A DNA stretch of 64,000 nt from Amoebidium appalachense (GCA_963693365.1 CAVNZM010000010.1:3782001-3846000); one strand, 5' to 3'. Shown: positions 43,431 through 54,734, counted from the first letter of the stretch. Notes: generated by a model not told the origin, from the letters alone. Numbers and translations: made by a program.

Positions 43431-44222
43431 TCAATCACTCGAACTCGAACCACCACCACCACCGCTATCACCACCACTGCTGCTACCACCACTATCACCA
43501 CCACTACTACCACCAGCACCACCATAATCACCACCACTACCACCACCACCACTACCACTAGTACTATCGGTAAAGCCATCACCTACATAAGAGGAATCAT
43601 GGTTACTGCTATGACTAAAGCTCCCACAGAACAACTCGAAGCCGTCGTCGCCAGTTCTTGTGCCACGGTGACTTCTCCCATATCTGCCATTGGAAGAAGA
43701 CAGCCTTTGGGAGCTTGAGCTACTGCATGTGTTCTGTATGTGCACTGTTGTGTGTGGCTCTGTTTTGGGGCAGTGTGCGGTCCTACGGTCGGCTGAACGT
43801 GTATTGTTCGTGACGACGTCCGTGTATGGGGGTGGACATACGGCACAGTTGTTCTCGTTGTGTTGCATACACAGGCTTGGGTGCACGTGATTGGCAGGCA
43901 TCTGGTCATGGCCATGGGGTACTGTGTGCATGGCCACAGCGGACGCATCATCCTCGCAGTTGTTTACGTATACGGTAGCCGCTCCGCAGGTACCGGTCGC
44001 CTTTTTTTCTCTCGATAACTGAACGAGCATGTATGTGCCTCTGCCAAGGGATGCAGCAGCGCCAGCAAAGGTGACCACTCCAATACATGGCATGAGCCCT
44101 CCCACTGCGAAAAGGCCAGTGTCTCTAGTCATAATGAGACCGGCTGTGCCGAAGATCGTGAGAAGAACTCCCACAACAATCATCTTCACAGCGGCCCGTC
44201 GACGAGTACTAGCTGGCGCCAT
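43431..44222 (-). CDS. Two-TM PPxY membrane protein, copy 2 (263 residues, Gly/Ser-rich tail)
   Basis: Paralogue of 38967-39440 and the intact copy. TM helices lie at about residues 13-31 and 38-60. Cys-rich segment PSLCMQHNENNCAVCPPPY is at 115-133, with C118, C126, C129 and the PPxY motif. A linker with a serine cluster (NTCSSSSSQ) follows, then a low-complexity Gly/Ser/Asp tail from about residue 200 (GSGGGGSGG type) built on a GGT/GTT trinucleotide-like repeat. TGA is at 43431. The start Met at 44222 precedes a basic RRR patch and TM1, so both termini should be cytosolic. The conserved PPPY/Cys block suggests recruitment of a WW-domain ubiquitin ligase; that is inference. Function is unknown. 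Confidence 0.75.
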   Translation of the reverse strand: MAPASTRRRAAVKMIVVGVLLTIFGTAGLIMTRDTGLFAVGGLMPCIGVVTFAGAAASLGRGTYMLVQLSREKKATGTCGAATVYVNNCEDDASAVAMHTVPHGHDQMPANHVHPSLCMQHNENNCAVCPPPYTDVVTNNTRSADRRTAHCPKTEPHTTVHIQNTCSSSSSQRLSSSNGRYGRSHRGTRTGDDGFELFCGSFSHSSNHDSSYVGDGFTDSTSGSGGGGSGGDYGGAGGSSGGDSGGSSSGGDSGGGGGSSSSD

Positions 44223-45884
44223 GTTGAGTAGCTGGTGCTGGATATGGTCGACTACTATAATATAGCTAAACCTTATGTAAGTTTTTAGTTCACTAGTTAA
44301 AGTTTAGCCTGTTGCTTAGAAAGTATTTAAGTGAGACTAAAAGTTTATCTAGCTCTACAACGGCCCAAAATTTATTGATTCCCCATGGTGGGCATCCGCC
44401 TCTCCTGCCCTATGGGCTTCGCCCTTCGCCAGAGTAGACTTTTTCCTACGGCGGCGGGAGGGCACAGTTCTCAGAACGTGCAAGACACTCACATGAAGGG
44501 TAGGCGGGAGTCGTGGGTCGACATGTGCTAGCATTGATCCGATGCCACTAATATTGATTGCTGCATTGGGTTTTTATATCCCCGGTGACCTATATAGCTC
44601 GCGAGCTCAAGTATGTGTATGCATGAAGTCATAGATGGAAGCTCCCTGCCACACGATAGGACAAGTAAGACTAATTTATCTGATTATGATGTAAGGCTAC
44701 TGTATCCGTACACTCGAATATTTGGTACAGTCTGACCCACGTCCCCGAGGTGTACATGTATGTACACCGTATGTACATGATAACCGCCTCCGAATATTTG
44801 GGAGTATTTTAAAGGCGAATGAATACACATACGCATGCAGGAGTAGAACGGAATTTCTGGTAGTAATTGATAGTAGATATTGGCATATAGCCAGTCAAGC
44901 CGTTACATCATGAATACACGTCTCCGGATCCGTAACCAAGTTGGACTAGGCACTGAAGTTCGAGAATGGTCTCGAGATCTCAGCGGAAATTGAAATGTTG
45001 GTCTCAACCCTTCTAACATAAGTACAAAGTAGGCCTAATGTTATGGTCTATAATCTATATATAAAAATGTACATACATGTGAAGATTTGTTTTATTTTTA
45101 GACTGCCCAGGCGGGAGCTATTGCCATGATGAGTTGTGTTGACTTGGCCGAGTCAGCTCAATAGCACCATTTATTTGCACTCGCTCAAATAGATGTTTCA
45201 TAATCCAATCAAAGGAATGGATCTATATTGTTATTAGATCTTCTTGCATTCGAATTTGAAAAAGTTCGTGACGGAACTTGATATGTTCAACACAGAAGAG
45301 AAAATCTTTTCTTTATTTTTTGCGCTGTGTGCTTATTGTCAGAAAGGCACGTGCATTATAAGCACATGTATACTAATCGGTGCGTGCATATTCATACATA
45401 ATTAAATCACAATGCCACGTACGTACACACATTGACCATGCATATGATCATACTGCGGAGCTCAATCCAGTGTCTAATCCAGTGCACGTGGTGGCAAAAG
45501 TTGCCGCCAGTGGCCCCAGTGGCCCAGTGCCCGACATGACGTAATGATGAGTGCACGCTTGAGTCATACATTCCCGTTCACTGGATTGTACTATAAGTTC
45601 TAGATCTTTGTGCTCTAGGTTAAATGCATATGCTTCATTTGTCAGATGTCGGCGTCTCTCGCCGCCCCCTCCCCCCTCCCCCCCCCCCCCCTCCCCCCAG
45701 GCCTTCAGGATCTCCAACTCATCGAAATCGTGCATGGGCCATGGCCTCTGGCAACACGCAAACAAATTATGCATGTGAATATAGTATGTATCGTTATTTA
45801 CATAACAACGCTACCCACCGGCGAGGCTTCCGTGAAAATTCTGGGCCAAGTGAGTATACAAACAGCTAGGATTAATAGTGGTAA
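44223..45884. other. Unique spacer upstream of copy 2, no gene recognised
   Basis: Mostly single-copy sequence with few simple repeats, unusual for this window. Holds the copy of the 40570 repeat at 45158-45232 and a C-run at 45663-45690. It should contain the promoter of the gene starting at 44222. No coding frame has family features. Confidence 0.5.
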
Positions 45885-46011
45885 AAAGTGTATTAGCTTA
45901 GCTGATGGCACCGTAGCACCCTAGCTAGCAGTATGTATAGTCGATGCTGGGTGGAAAACGATTCTCTGAGGGCCTATAGGGGTCCATCCGGGAACAAAAC
46001 AGGATTTTTTC

Positions 46012-46050
<39 letters not shown>
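45885..46050 (+). mobile_element. Short SINE-like element, second copy
   Basis: Box A-like TATTAGCTTAGCTGATGGCA, then CCGTAGCACCCTAGCTAG, GATGCTGGGTGGAAAACG and GGGAACAAAACAGGA, ending in a T/A-run at 46010-46050. It matches 40280-40430 with substitutions and a short insertion (CAGTATGTATA). Confidence 0.7.
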
Positions 46051-46094
46051 GCATAACAAAACGTACAGAAACACATAAACTGTTCCAGACATCA

Positions 46095-46510
46095 ACATAC
46101 ACACACACCCACACACACACACGCACGCACGCACGCACACGCACGCACGCACACGCACACACGCACGCACGCACGCACGCACGCATGCGCACGCACGCAC
46201 GCACGCACACACGCACGCACACACGCACGCACGCACGCACACACACACACATGTACACATGCATATGTCACGGAACTTCAAGGCACACGCACAGATCTGT
46301 GCTGCAGTTGCCCACCAGAAAAAGAAAAAGAAAAAGAAGAAGAAAAAGAACGAGAGAAGAGTGAGGGCTGGGGGGAAAGGAGCTTTTTTTAGAAAAAAAA
46401 ATTTTAGGGGGGGGGGGGGGGTGGTCTCTCTCTTTCTTCCCCTCTTTCTTTTTCTTTTTCTTTCTTTCTTTCTATTTTCTTTCTTTTTTTTTTTTTGGAA
46501 AGGTTGGAGG
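46095..46510 (+). repeat. Roughly 400-bp duplicated block, left copy
   Basis: Order: (ACGC)n array, ACATGCATATGTCACGGAAC, GGCACACGCACAGATCTGTG, (AAAAAG)n, GAGTGAGGGCTGGGGGGAAA, A/T run, G-run, TCTCTCTCTTTCTT, pyrimidine tract, ending TTTGGAAAGGTT. The same order and near-identical unique parts occur at 52706-53115. Both copies are in the same orientation and bracket the LINE. Confidence 0.85.
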
Positions 46511-47540
46511 GGGGGGGGGGGGGGGAAGGGGGGGAGGGGGAGGGAGGGCGGGGGGAGGGGGCTCCTATCTCTGCACCCCCCCCCCCCCTCCTCCTCAACC
46601 CCCTTCCTCAACAACAACAACTACTAACGGGAAAAAAAAAGAAAGAAAAGAAAGAAAGAGAGAGAGGAGGTATGTGTGTGTTATGTGTGTATCTGTGTGT
46701 GTGTGTGTCTGTGTGTGTGTGTGGAGGGGGGGGGGGAGAGAGAGAAAGAGAGAGGGGGGGGGGGGGGGAAGGAGGGGGGGGCGCGCTGCTGTCTCAGAGT
46801 TCGAATTCAGGTGATGCATATACATTGCAGTGCCGCGTATCGAATTGGGAGCCTCTGTTGATTATCACGGCGTCAAGTTGTGATTGTGGATCAGTATAAC
46901 TGTTTACATGTATGAGTACCACATTGTTTGTTTGAATTTGTTAGGTGTGTCCCGTCGTGTGAGATCTGGAGGAGGAAGGGCGGTTGGGGGGAGGGAGAGG
47001 GGGGGGGGGGGGGGGAGGGAGGGGGGAGGGGGAGAATGGGGGGGGGGGGGGGGGGGGGAGGAATTCGGGGGCAGGTGAGGATATGTGTGCATGGTGGCAC
47101 CGTACATGCTGGGATGCCAGCTAATGGTTAGCGTATGTAGCTATAGTAGGTTCGAATTTCCGGACCAAAGTTTTGAATTTCTAGAAAAATCTGCAGAAAC
47201 CACACCAATAATAAATTCATTTCCGAATGATGAATACAACAACGTTCGTAATCGTGGTGTGTGTGTATGTGCGTACTTGGTATGTAATTAATTGGAGGAC
47301 ATTGGAGGACAGGAGAAGATGAAGGAATGGGAGGTAATTACTTAGGGGGTTTACGCTGTTTACTCGAGGCAAAGAGAACCAGTCTCAGGTATGGGGGGGG
47401 GGGTTTTGCTCGGAATATCCCCTCAGCGGTATATCATGATCACGTACATAGATGTCGGGTGGTGACTATATATCAGGGTTTACTTTCTCTACGAGACACC
47501 ATAAAGACTACAAGGAGAAATCAATTAGTTGGGGTTCCCC

Positions 47541-47541
<1 letters not shown>
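46511..47541. other. Spacer left of the LINE, no gene recognised
   Basis: G-runs 46508-46525, 46752-46768 and 47040-47058, C-run 46577-46590, a degenerate GT block 46676-46722, and unique AT-balanced sequence 46800-46960 and 47090-47540. No coding frame has family features. Confidence 0.55.
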
Positions 47542-47584
<43 letters not shown>

Positions 47585-47616
47585 GGGCTCCCCTCGGGAC
47601 ACTCGGTATCAGCTGG

Positions 47617-47669
<53 letters not shown>

Positions 47670-47689
47670 TGTGTGTGTGTGCGCGTGCG

Positions 47690-50600
47690 CTATAATTTTG
47701 TAGTGATGTGTTTCTCAAGCCAATCAATACATCTAATAAACAGGTCGTAGTTACGCGTGTTTAGTATAAAATCAAGGATGTTGTAATTTACAGGTAGGCT
47801 ATCTTTCTGGGTGTCTGTTGTGAATGTGACGTGTGTGTGTTGCGGTATTATGTGGTCTATCAAACTACATTTGGCGATACATGACCGGTTAAACTGGTGT
47901 GTGTGTGTGTTGTTTGGGCATGCAAATGATGCCACCTTATACTTATTAGATCTCCACTGTATAGCACGTGTACAGTAAAAGCGTGGTAATTGATCAATAA
48001 TACCATCAGCTAGAGAAAGACCAGTTCTACAGGAAGGTAATATGTATTTAGGTGTTATACACTTGCGAGTGCCATATTTGGCAATATGGTTGAGGCGGTC
48101 AGTATATATAAAACGAGACATAAGGCTTAGTTTTTCAAGGTGTATGCTTTCATCGGGTCTAGTGTCGTTTGGTATCTTTTTCCATTTGTTATATTGCGTG
48201 ATTATCTTGTGATTGTGTACATGTTTAATAAGTAAGTGGCAGTCCAAAGTCACACACACACTATTGCGGGGTTTATTTGTATTTGTGCCCAGGGGAGAAG
48301 GGGAGAGAGAGGGGAGGAAAGAGGGGAGAGGTGAGGAGGGGACAGGTCGGATAGAGAAGAGAGGGTGGGAGGGCAAATACTTCTTTAAGCGGCTTATGTG
48401 CTTATTGAATTTCAGCGCGAGATAGGATACTCTAGCAGCTATTGGGACCAGACCATATATCGAGAGCGTTACAGGCCCAGGTTTACAACAGTTGTTAGAT
48501 AGAAAGGAGGCAACTTCTGCTTCAAGGAAATTTGCCAAGGGTTTAAGCGCTCTAGTTCTCTCTTTCTTGATCCAAGCGGCGAGAAGGGGTAAACCATATT
48601 CACATGCCGGGAAGACAAAAGTGCGAATAAATGTAAGTCTAATAGAAGGATGGAGGGGTGTGTCTTTAAAAATATTAGCCGAGAAGAAAGCTAACCGCTT
48701 ACGAGCCAACTCTACCCTCTTTACGACCATATGGGGAAACATAACACCAACAGAATCAACCGGAACACCAAGATATTTGTATTCTGGAACTATAGGTACA
48801 GGTTTAGATGATAATGTAAATGTGTGTAAATTGTTAGCTATATCAGGTACAAGAACACCACATTTGTCTATGTTAAGGATCATAAGGTTTGCCTTGCACC
48901 ACTCTGACACTACATCGAACAATCTTTGCAGGCGTCTAGGGGTACGGGCAAGGAGGGACAGATCATCAGCATAGAGAAGTGCAGGCGGAAAGTTATTAAT
49001 AGGGTCATCGTTTTCGGCGTAAATCTTGACAGCCAAATCATCTATAAATAGGTTAAACAAAAAGGGGCTAAGCAATGAGCCCTGCAAGAGACCTCTAGTA
49101 CGAGCAAAACCATATGAAAGATGCCCATTAACCACAGCTCTACCATAGGTTTGAGACAAGAGTGCTTCTAACAGAACACCAATGCAGTGTGGTACACCCC
49201 GTGCAGCAAGCTTTTCCCATAGGAGACCAGGGGAGACAGAATCGTAAGCAGTTTTCCAATCAATAAAGCCAACATATTGTGCACCAACTTGCATAGAATC
49301 GTGCAGTGCCATTATTTGAACATAACATGAATTGTTTTTACGAAAAGCGGATTGGCATGGGTGTATGTGAAGAATAGATTGAAACCTAGGGTGATGTGCA
49401 AATAACCTAAGTAAGCAAGCTTCAAAGAATCTACGAACAACCTGGGTTAGTGTAATGGGGCGAAAGGATGATATGGGGCCCTCAGAGTCCTTCTTAACTA
49501 TGGGGATCACTAAGGTATCTAACCAAGATGACGGGACATGTCCACATTTAACACACCAAGAAAAGAGAGAGCTTAACATGATAGTAAGATCAGGTTTAAT
49601 AGCACGATCACTTTCCTTTTGTGGGTAGGAGGGAACAAGGATTTTAAGAAACCCAGCAGGGAGTCCATCAGGTCCACAAGACTTACTAGAGCTATAACTA
49701 GATATCACAGACCATATGGCATCGGGACTGAAAAAGGGGAGGATCGATTCTATGGGGATAGATGGGTCTACAGGCCACACAATAGGTTTCTGAGCGGGGG
49801 TCCTATCTTTAAACAGTTCCGAGAAATACTTATCAGAGTCTATGAGGGGGTCTCCAGTGGTATCACCAATAATACGAGCAGGGGGGCCAAATCGATTCAT
49901 ACTAGCAAGCCGGCGCAAGCTTTCCTTTTGAGACAGGGGTTCACCTAGTCTAGCGGGAGTGGTGTTTGGTAACAAGAGAGCATCGGGATATTCCTTCCTA
50001 CCACCGCCAGCATAATCACCGAGATCTATCAAATCATCAACAATAAAGTTAGTGCATGTATCTAGTACGAGATGTGAATCTGGCCTGGCTTGTGCAGATT
50101 CTAATAGGCGCATATATATAGGGTGTTTCGTAGCATAGCATACACATACATCAACTCTACCCCACTGTGACTTAAGCTGGGATAGACGGAGGCGAAAGGT
50201 GGGAGGGGGAGGGGGGAGCAGATCAAGGGAGATCTTAGGTAGGAAAAGGATAGGAGAGTGGTCAGATGACCTAGAGAGGTTAGGAGGGAGAGAGAGTTTT
50301 GACATGGTTGATGGCCAAAAGGCCACTCCCCAGTCGGTGTTGTGGGCATGGGATATTTGAGGGAACCGCAAAGTGTGACTTTGGACATACCTTGCTAAAG
50401 GGATAGCACGCTCCGGGGGCTTAGATGGGTACCCGACACTCACTTGCAGTGTGTCTGTGTGGTGGAGTCGCGTGTTAAAATCACCTAAAATAACAGTGGA
50501 CATTGGTAACTGTGACAACTCGTGAGTCAATTCGACAACCGACATAGATGGTGGGTAATATACAAAAGTAAAAACATTAGAAAGAAACTCTATAGAAACC

Positions 50601-50884
50601 GAGAATTCCGTTTTTGCTACCGGTTTGCACTTCACTCTCACGTGTGGTGCGGCAAGTACAATAATGCCTCGGTTTTTCGCGTAACCGGGGTGTGTGGATG
50701 TGTCGACCAATGTAGAGTTGAATTTGTGGTGGTTTTTAAACTGTGTTTCGCAAATCACTGTAAACGTGTGGTTGTTTGTCTGTTGTTGTATGTAGCTGAT
50801 TTTATCGTCGAGTGTCCCGGGGGGGAGGCCCTTTTGGGGGCCCAGTGTCCGAGCATTCCAGAAGAAGAAGGATAAATTAGGCAT
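47690..50884 (-). CDS. LINE ORF2: endonuclease-reverse transcriptase, 1064 residues
   Basis: Catalyses target-primed reverse transcription. N-terminal exonuclease-endonuclease-phosphatase domain (about residues 1-225): opens FFFWNARTLG, then ICETQF with the catalytic Glu, ILGDFNTR and RSSDHSPILF near its end. Reverse transcriptase (about 410-720): FRPITLTQVVRR, then FIDWKTAYDSV with the first catalytic Asp, GLLQGSLLSPFLFNLFIDDL and the active-site box LLYADDLSLLA. A thumb region and a C-terminal region of about 300 residues follow, ending WLEKHITTKL. I see no RNase H motif and no clear CCHC knuckle. All catalytic signatures are intact and there is no internal stop. The start ATG overlaps the end of ORF1 by 8 bases. 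Confidence 0.95.
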   Translation of the reverse strand: MPNLSFFFWNARTLGPQKGLPPGTLDDKISYIQQQTNNHTFTVICETQFKNHHKFNSTLVDTSTHPGYAKNRGIIVLAAPHVRVKCKPVAKTEFSVSIEFLSNVFTFVYYPPSMSVVELTHELSQLPMSTVILGDFNTRLHHTDTLQVSVGYPSKPPERAIPLARYVQSHTLRFPQISHAHNTDWGVAFWPSTMSKLSLPPNLSRSSDHSPILFLPKISLDLLPPPPPTFRLRLSQLKSQWGRVDVCVCYATKHPIYMRLLESAQARPDSHLVLDTCTNFIVDDLIDLGDYAGGGRKEYPDALLLPNTTPARLGEPLSQKESLRRLASMNRFGPPARIIGDTTGDPLIDSDKYFSELFKDRTPAQKPIVWPVDPSIPIESILPFFSPDAIWSVISSYSSSKSCGPDGLPAGFLKILVPSYPQKESDRAIKPDLTIMLSSLFSWCVKCGHVPSSWLDTLVIPIVKKDSEGPISSFRPITLTQVVRRFFEACLLRLFAHHPRFQSILHIHPCQSAFRKNNSCYVQIMALHDSMQVGAQYVGFIDWKTAYDSVSPGLLWEKLAARGVPHCIGVLLEALLSQTYGRAVVNGHLSYGFARTRGLLQGSLLSPFLFNLFIDDLAVKIYAENDDPINNFPPALLYADDLSLLARTPRRLQRLFDVVSEWCKANLMILNIDKCGVLVPDIANNLHTFTLSSKPVPIVPEYKYLGVPVDSVGVMFPHMVVKRVELARKRLAFFSANIFKDTPLHPSIRLTFIRTFVFPACEYGLPLLAAWIKKERTRALKPLANFLEAEVASFLSNNCCKPGPVTLSIYGLVPIAARVSYLALKFNKHISRLKKYLPSHPLFSIRPVPSSPLPSFLPSLSPSPLGTNTNKPRNSVCVTLDCHLLIKHVHNHKIITQYNKWKKIPNDTRPDESIHLEKLSLMSRFIYTDRLNHIAKYGTRKCITPKYILPSCRTGLSLADGIIDQLPRFYCTRAIQWRSNKYKVASFACPNNTHTHQFNRSCIAKCSLIDHIIPQHTHVTFTTDTQKDSLPVNYNILDFILNTRNYDLFIRCIDWLEKHITTKL

Positions 50885-52061
50885 CGGTTTGGTCCGACAC
50901 CTGTGGGGTTGGTTCCCACTTGTCGCTTACGGGGTCGTATGCACGACCTTCCGCCAGCGCGAACAGTTCGCAGAAGAGCTCGATTTCCATCTCGCATCGG
51001 CGTTTGCGCTCGAGCAGTTTCTCACCAGAAAACATTGGTTCCTTCGCGTCCGTGTCTATCACGCTCGTAGCATCGTTTTCCAACTTTGCGAGGAACTCTT
51101 TTGCCTTGCTGATGCGTACACGACAACGTGTGGCGCACGCATTCTTAGCAGACACTTTACGTTCTTTGTCTGCTTTCTGAATGTTTTCCGGCGCGCATGG
51201 GTCGTAGCTTGGGAGGTGGGTGAAGAAGCTTCCACACCCCTTTGTCGCGTCACGGATGAACGCACGGTTATAGTCGCCCCGTACTGCTACTTCCAGCACA
51301 TCGTATCCAATGAAGGACAGACAAAGGATGCGAGAGCACCGGAAGCCGAGAGCCTTGAAGATGGACCACATGGCCCTGTGTGGGCGTCTGCCGTGCTTGA
51401 CTTTGAAATACACCCTCTCGTATTTGGGTGGGATGTTGATGTTACCGTTTGCTTGGGTGTTCCCCTTAGCCGGCGGTTTGGGAGGGGAGTTGCGGCGGTA
51501 CTCGTTGCCTGCAAGAATGCTGGCATATGTTTCCTTGGCAATTTGGCGGAGCTCGGGTGTTTTACGAGAGTTCGCATATTCTAGGAACTCTGCCGGGAGC
51601 TGTGCTTCCGGTCCTGTGTTGTTTTGTGTTGGGGTGGAAATGTCTCCGTCGCGAGATGTTTGCTCATGAGTTTTGGGGTTTTGCGATCCACTAATGTTTA
51701 GCTGGGCTGTGAGTGAATCAATGGTGAGCTTGAGTTGGGTATTTTCTGTTTGGAGTTTTTCTATCATGTTCTTGAGTGGTAACAGCTCATTTAGCTGTTT
51801 CTTAACGAGGGCAAGTTCTGCCAGTACTGTATCAACCGAAAGTTTCGGCATGGTTGTTATTGTGTTTCTACGGAGTGGTGTGGTGTTATTCTGAATGGGT
51901 AGTGTATTGTAAATAGGTGTTGCGCTTAGTCTAAGGCGATGTTTTTCTGGTTGTGCATCTGTGGTAGGTGTATCTGCTGGACGTTTTAATGGTCGCACAT
52001 GTGTGATGGGTGTAGATGGAACTTTGAAAGAGGTTCTGAAACGATTATAGGCATGTGCCAT
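50877..52061 (-). CDS. LINE ORF1: coiled-coil nucleic-acid-binding-type protein, 394 residues
   Basis: Structural RNP protein of the retrotransposon. Thr/Pro-rich basic N-terminus (1-70), then a leucine-heptad coiled coil at about 75-123 (VLAELALVKKQLNELL, IEKLQTENTQLKLTID) expected to trimerise, a polar linker, and a globular basic part at about 205-390. That part contains KHGRRPHRAMWSIFKALGFR, a Cys-containing segment (NACATRCRVRISKAKEF) and a charged helix (LLERKRRCEMEIELFCELF). The layout recalls LINE ORF1 proteins with an N-terminal coiled coil, but I do not recognise a CCHC zinc knuckle or an RRM by eye. The stop TAA lies within ATGCCTAA, which also contains the ORF2 start, so termination-reinitiation is the likely way ORF2 is made. 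Confidence 0.85.
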   Translation of the reverse strand: MAHAYNRFRTSFKVPSTPITHVRPLKRPADTPTTDAQPEKHRLRLSATPIYNTLPIQNNTTPLRRNTITTMPKLSVDTVLAELALVKKQLNELLPLKNMIEKLQTENTQLKLTIDSLTAQLNISGSQNPKTHEQTSRDGDISTPTQNNTGPEAQLPAEFLEYANSRKTPELRQIAKETYASILAGNEYRRNSPPKPPAKGNTQANGNINIPPKYERVYFKVKHGRRPHRAMWSIFKALGFRCSRILCLSFIGYDVLEVAVRGDYNRAFIRDATKGCGSFFTHLPSYDPCAPENIQKADKERKVSAKNACATRCRVRISKAKEFLAKLENDATSVIDTDAKEPMFSGEKLLERKRRCEMEIELFCELFALAEGRAYDPVSDKWEPTPQVSDQTDA

Positions 52062-52340
52062 GACATGGATGGGGGTGTTCCCCGGCCCTTAGGGCCACGG
52101 ATGGCCTGGTTTAGGGGTGGATGCGCGAAGGATACTATTTATTAGCAGATAATAAAGAGCGACATTTGAATTAATTACTTAGTGTGGATAGCACGGAAAA
52201 CCCGGAAGATGTGGCACAAAAATTGTTTTTTTTTTTGTTTTTTTTTTGGGGGGGGGGGGGGGGGGGAGGAGGGGGGCGAGAGGGGGGGGGGGGTGGGGGG
52301 AGGGAGGGGAAGGAGGGGGGGGGGGGGGGGGAGGGGGGAG

Positions 52341-52372
<32 letters not shown>

Positions 52373-52705
52373 ATGGTGGGGCTGGGGCCTCAGGCGGGGC
52401 TAGCCAGCAAAAATCTTGATGCACGTTATAAGCCAATAGCATAACGATTATGGTACAGAATCAACTAATCAACGTAAAGGTTGAGCATCAATTGCTATAT
52501 TTTTGCGCAAGCCTGACAGAGTGACGCGATTTCCAAAAAAGCACCAATCATTCACAGCGCAGACTGCGGATCACTTGGCGATCGTCCTGTGGCACCGCGG
52601 AAAGCAAAAACTCGCGAAAGGAATTTCCGTCAAGAGGAAAAAAGGTCACGGTTAATTTGCATGCACACAAGTCATTACAAACTACCCCCTCTTTTTACCT
52701 ATATA

Positions 52706-52721
52706 GTAAACACGCACGCAC

Positions 52722-52785
<64 letters not shown>

Positions 52786-52957
52786 GCGCACACACACACA
52801 CAGACACACACACAGACACACACACACATGTACACATGCATATGCCACGGAACTTCAAGGCACACGCACAGATTTGTGCTGCAGTTGCCCTCCAGAAAAA
52901 GAAAAAGAAAAAGAAAAAGAAAAAGAACGAGGGAAGAGTGAGGGCTGGGGGGAAAGG

Positions 52958-53034
<77 letters not shown>

Positions 53035-53115
53035 CTCTCTCTTTATTCCCATTTTTTCTTTTTCTTTCTGTCTTTCTATTTTCTGTTTTTTTTTTTTTTT
53101 TTTTTTTGGAAAGGT
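52706..53115 (+). repeat. Roughly 400-bp duplicated block, right copy
   Basis: (ACGC)n at 52710-52790, then ACATGCATATGCCACGGAAC, GGCACACGCACAGATTTGTG, (AAAAAG)n, GAGTGAGGGCTGGGGGGAAA, T-run, G-run 52989-53033, TCTCTCTCTTTATT, pyrimidine tract and TTTGGAAAGGTT. It differs from 46095-46510 by scattered substitutions and homopolymer lengths. To its left, 52250-52370 is a separate G-rich block. Confidence 0.85.
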
Positions 53116-54734
53116 TAAGTTCACATTGATCACCGGTGCGTTTTAGTCGGTACCAGCCTCAGGAGACCTATATGTACATACTTTCTAGGCTAAGCCTTCC
53201 AAACAGACACAATAACTCAAAGTTACAAACAGACTAGGGAGGCATGTTTTCATTTTCAGAGATTTCAAAGACTATGGGGATCCGGTTACGAAATTTCTCC
53301 TGTTGGGTGAGGGGGGTCTAACGTAGTGTGGTTGGGGCCAGGGGTTTGAGGTGGTGGGTTGTGTCTGGTATCCCACGTCATGTAACGGTGCTGGTGACTG
53401 CGATTTGTCAAAATACAGTAAGTGGTGTGGGTTACACTCTACTTTCCGATGTACGTGTAGGCTGCATTTGGGGCATGCCGGCAAGGTATGTGTGTGTCTG
53501 CGCATGTGTTTCAATGCGATGTAAGCTGCGGTAGAGGCCTACAAGTTGTAATATATGTTACAACTTGGGAAGAAAAAAAAATCCCATGGCACCACCCAGA
53601 CTGCTCTGGAAAACTGAGATATCATCATATCGTACTTCTGTATCAGGCGAAGAAAAGAGGGAATTGTAAGGCATTGTCGGGCCGCTTTAAAGTCAAACTG
53701 GGGCAATAAATTTTCTTTTCTTATGCGTTGGCCATGCACGGTCCCTACCCCCCCCCCCCCCCCCCCCCCCCTCCCCCCCCCCCTCCCCCCCCCTCCCCCC
53801 CCCCCCCCCTCTTCTTCCTCCCCCTCCCCTCCCCTTCCCCCCTCTTCCCTCCGCCAGCTAACGTTAACAAGAGTGGTGGGTACCGGTAATAAGTCCCCCC
53901 CTTCCCCCCCCCCCCCCCCTGCCCCCCTCCCAGGCCGGGCAGCGCAAAAAAGAAGCTAAGCCCCCCCCCCCCCCCCCCCTCTCTTGGTCCCCCGGTCCCC
54001 CGGGACACCCCCTCCCTCGGTTCATACAAGTTGGTTTGGTGTGGTATTGAAGTTTCCGGATATCCCGGAGTCAGTTACCAGATGTAGTGCCCAGATCTGA
54101 CTCGCGTGTAGCCAGCGAGCCACCGTGTCGCCACCATCACTGGCAACTATAGAAGATTGGTTTTAAGTTTAAGTCTTTTTTTTTTTTCTTTTCTTTTTTT
54201 TGCCCTTCCCGGGGTTTCCTCAAGTAGTTGGTACGGTGGACCCATGTACGTGCACAGCGAATGGTGTGTAAATGTGGCCATGGACCGATGTGTTTCTTTT
54301 ACTTCCGTTTACTTTCCCTCAAATATCCACAGTAATATAGCACTGCCAGAAAGATGCATCCATACAGTGTCACTCTAGCACAAACTAAAGCCTCACCATT
54401 AACTCGATACACCACTCCATCAATCATCATGCACGTCCACCTCAGTGCTATATTGTCCAGAGATTTCTATTTCAATAAATATGCACTGACCGTGTGCGTG
54501 TGTGTGCGTGTGGATGCTAGCTTTACTAAGCTCTTATTTGAAAATGAACAAATTCTTAATTTATATGCTTGGGGGTTTACGCATATGCTTCCATGTGTGC
54601 CTGAAGCCTATTGTTCTACAGTCGTTCTCGTGTAACATGCCTGCTAATGATCATACACGTGTCTAGGTGTTCAGTTCATAAGTTTGCCCGAAGTGCACAG
54701 CACCAAGGCACACCATCTTCGAAAACCTCGGTAA

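Larger units (their letters stand above)
47542..52076 (-). mobile_element. Apparently intact non-LTR retrotransposon (LINE)
   Basis: Two long uninterrupted ORFs (50877-52061 and 47690-50884), a 3' UTR with a short GT microsatellite, and a 3' poly-A tail seen as a T-run of about 39 at 47542-47580. The 8-bp sequence GTTCCCCG occurs at both borders (47534-47541 and 52077-52084), a candidate target site duplication. If correct, the 5' UTR is only about 15 bases and the element is full length. Gene order ORF1-ORF2, endonuclease plus reverse transcriptase and the poly-A end define the class. I do not assign a clade. Confidence 0.93.

Noticed and set aside
48213-51669. Plus-strand ORFs opposite the LINE (for example 50889-51584, 231 residues)
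   Set aside because: Shadows of ORF1 and ORF2, which carry the recognisable domains on the minus strand.
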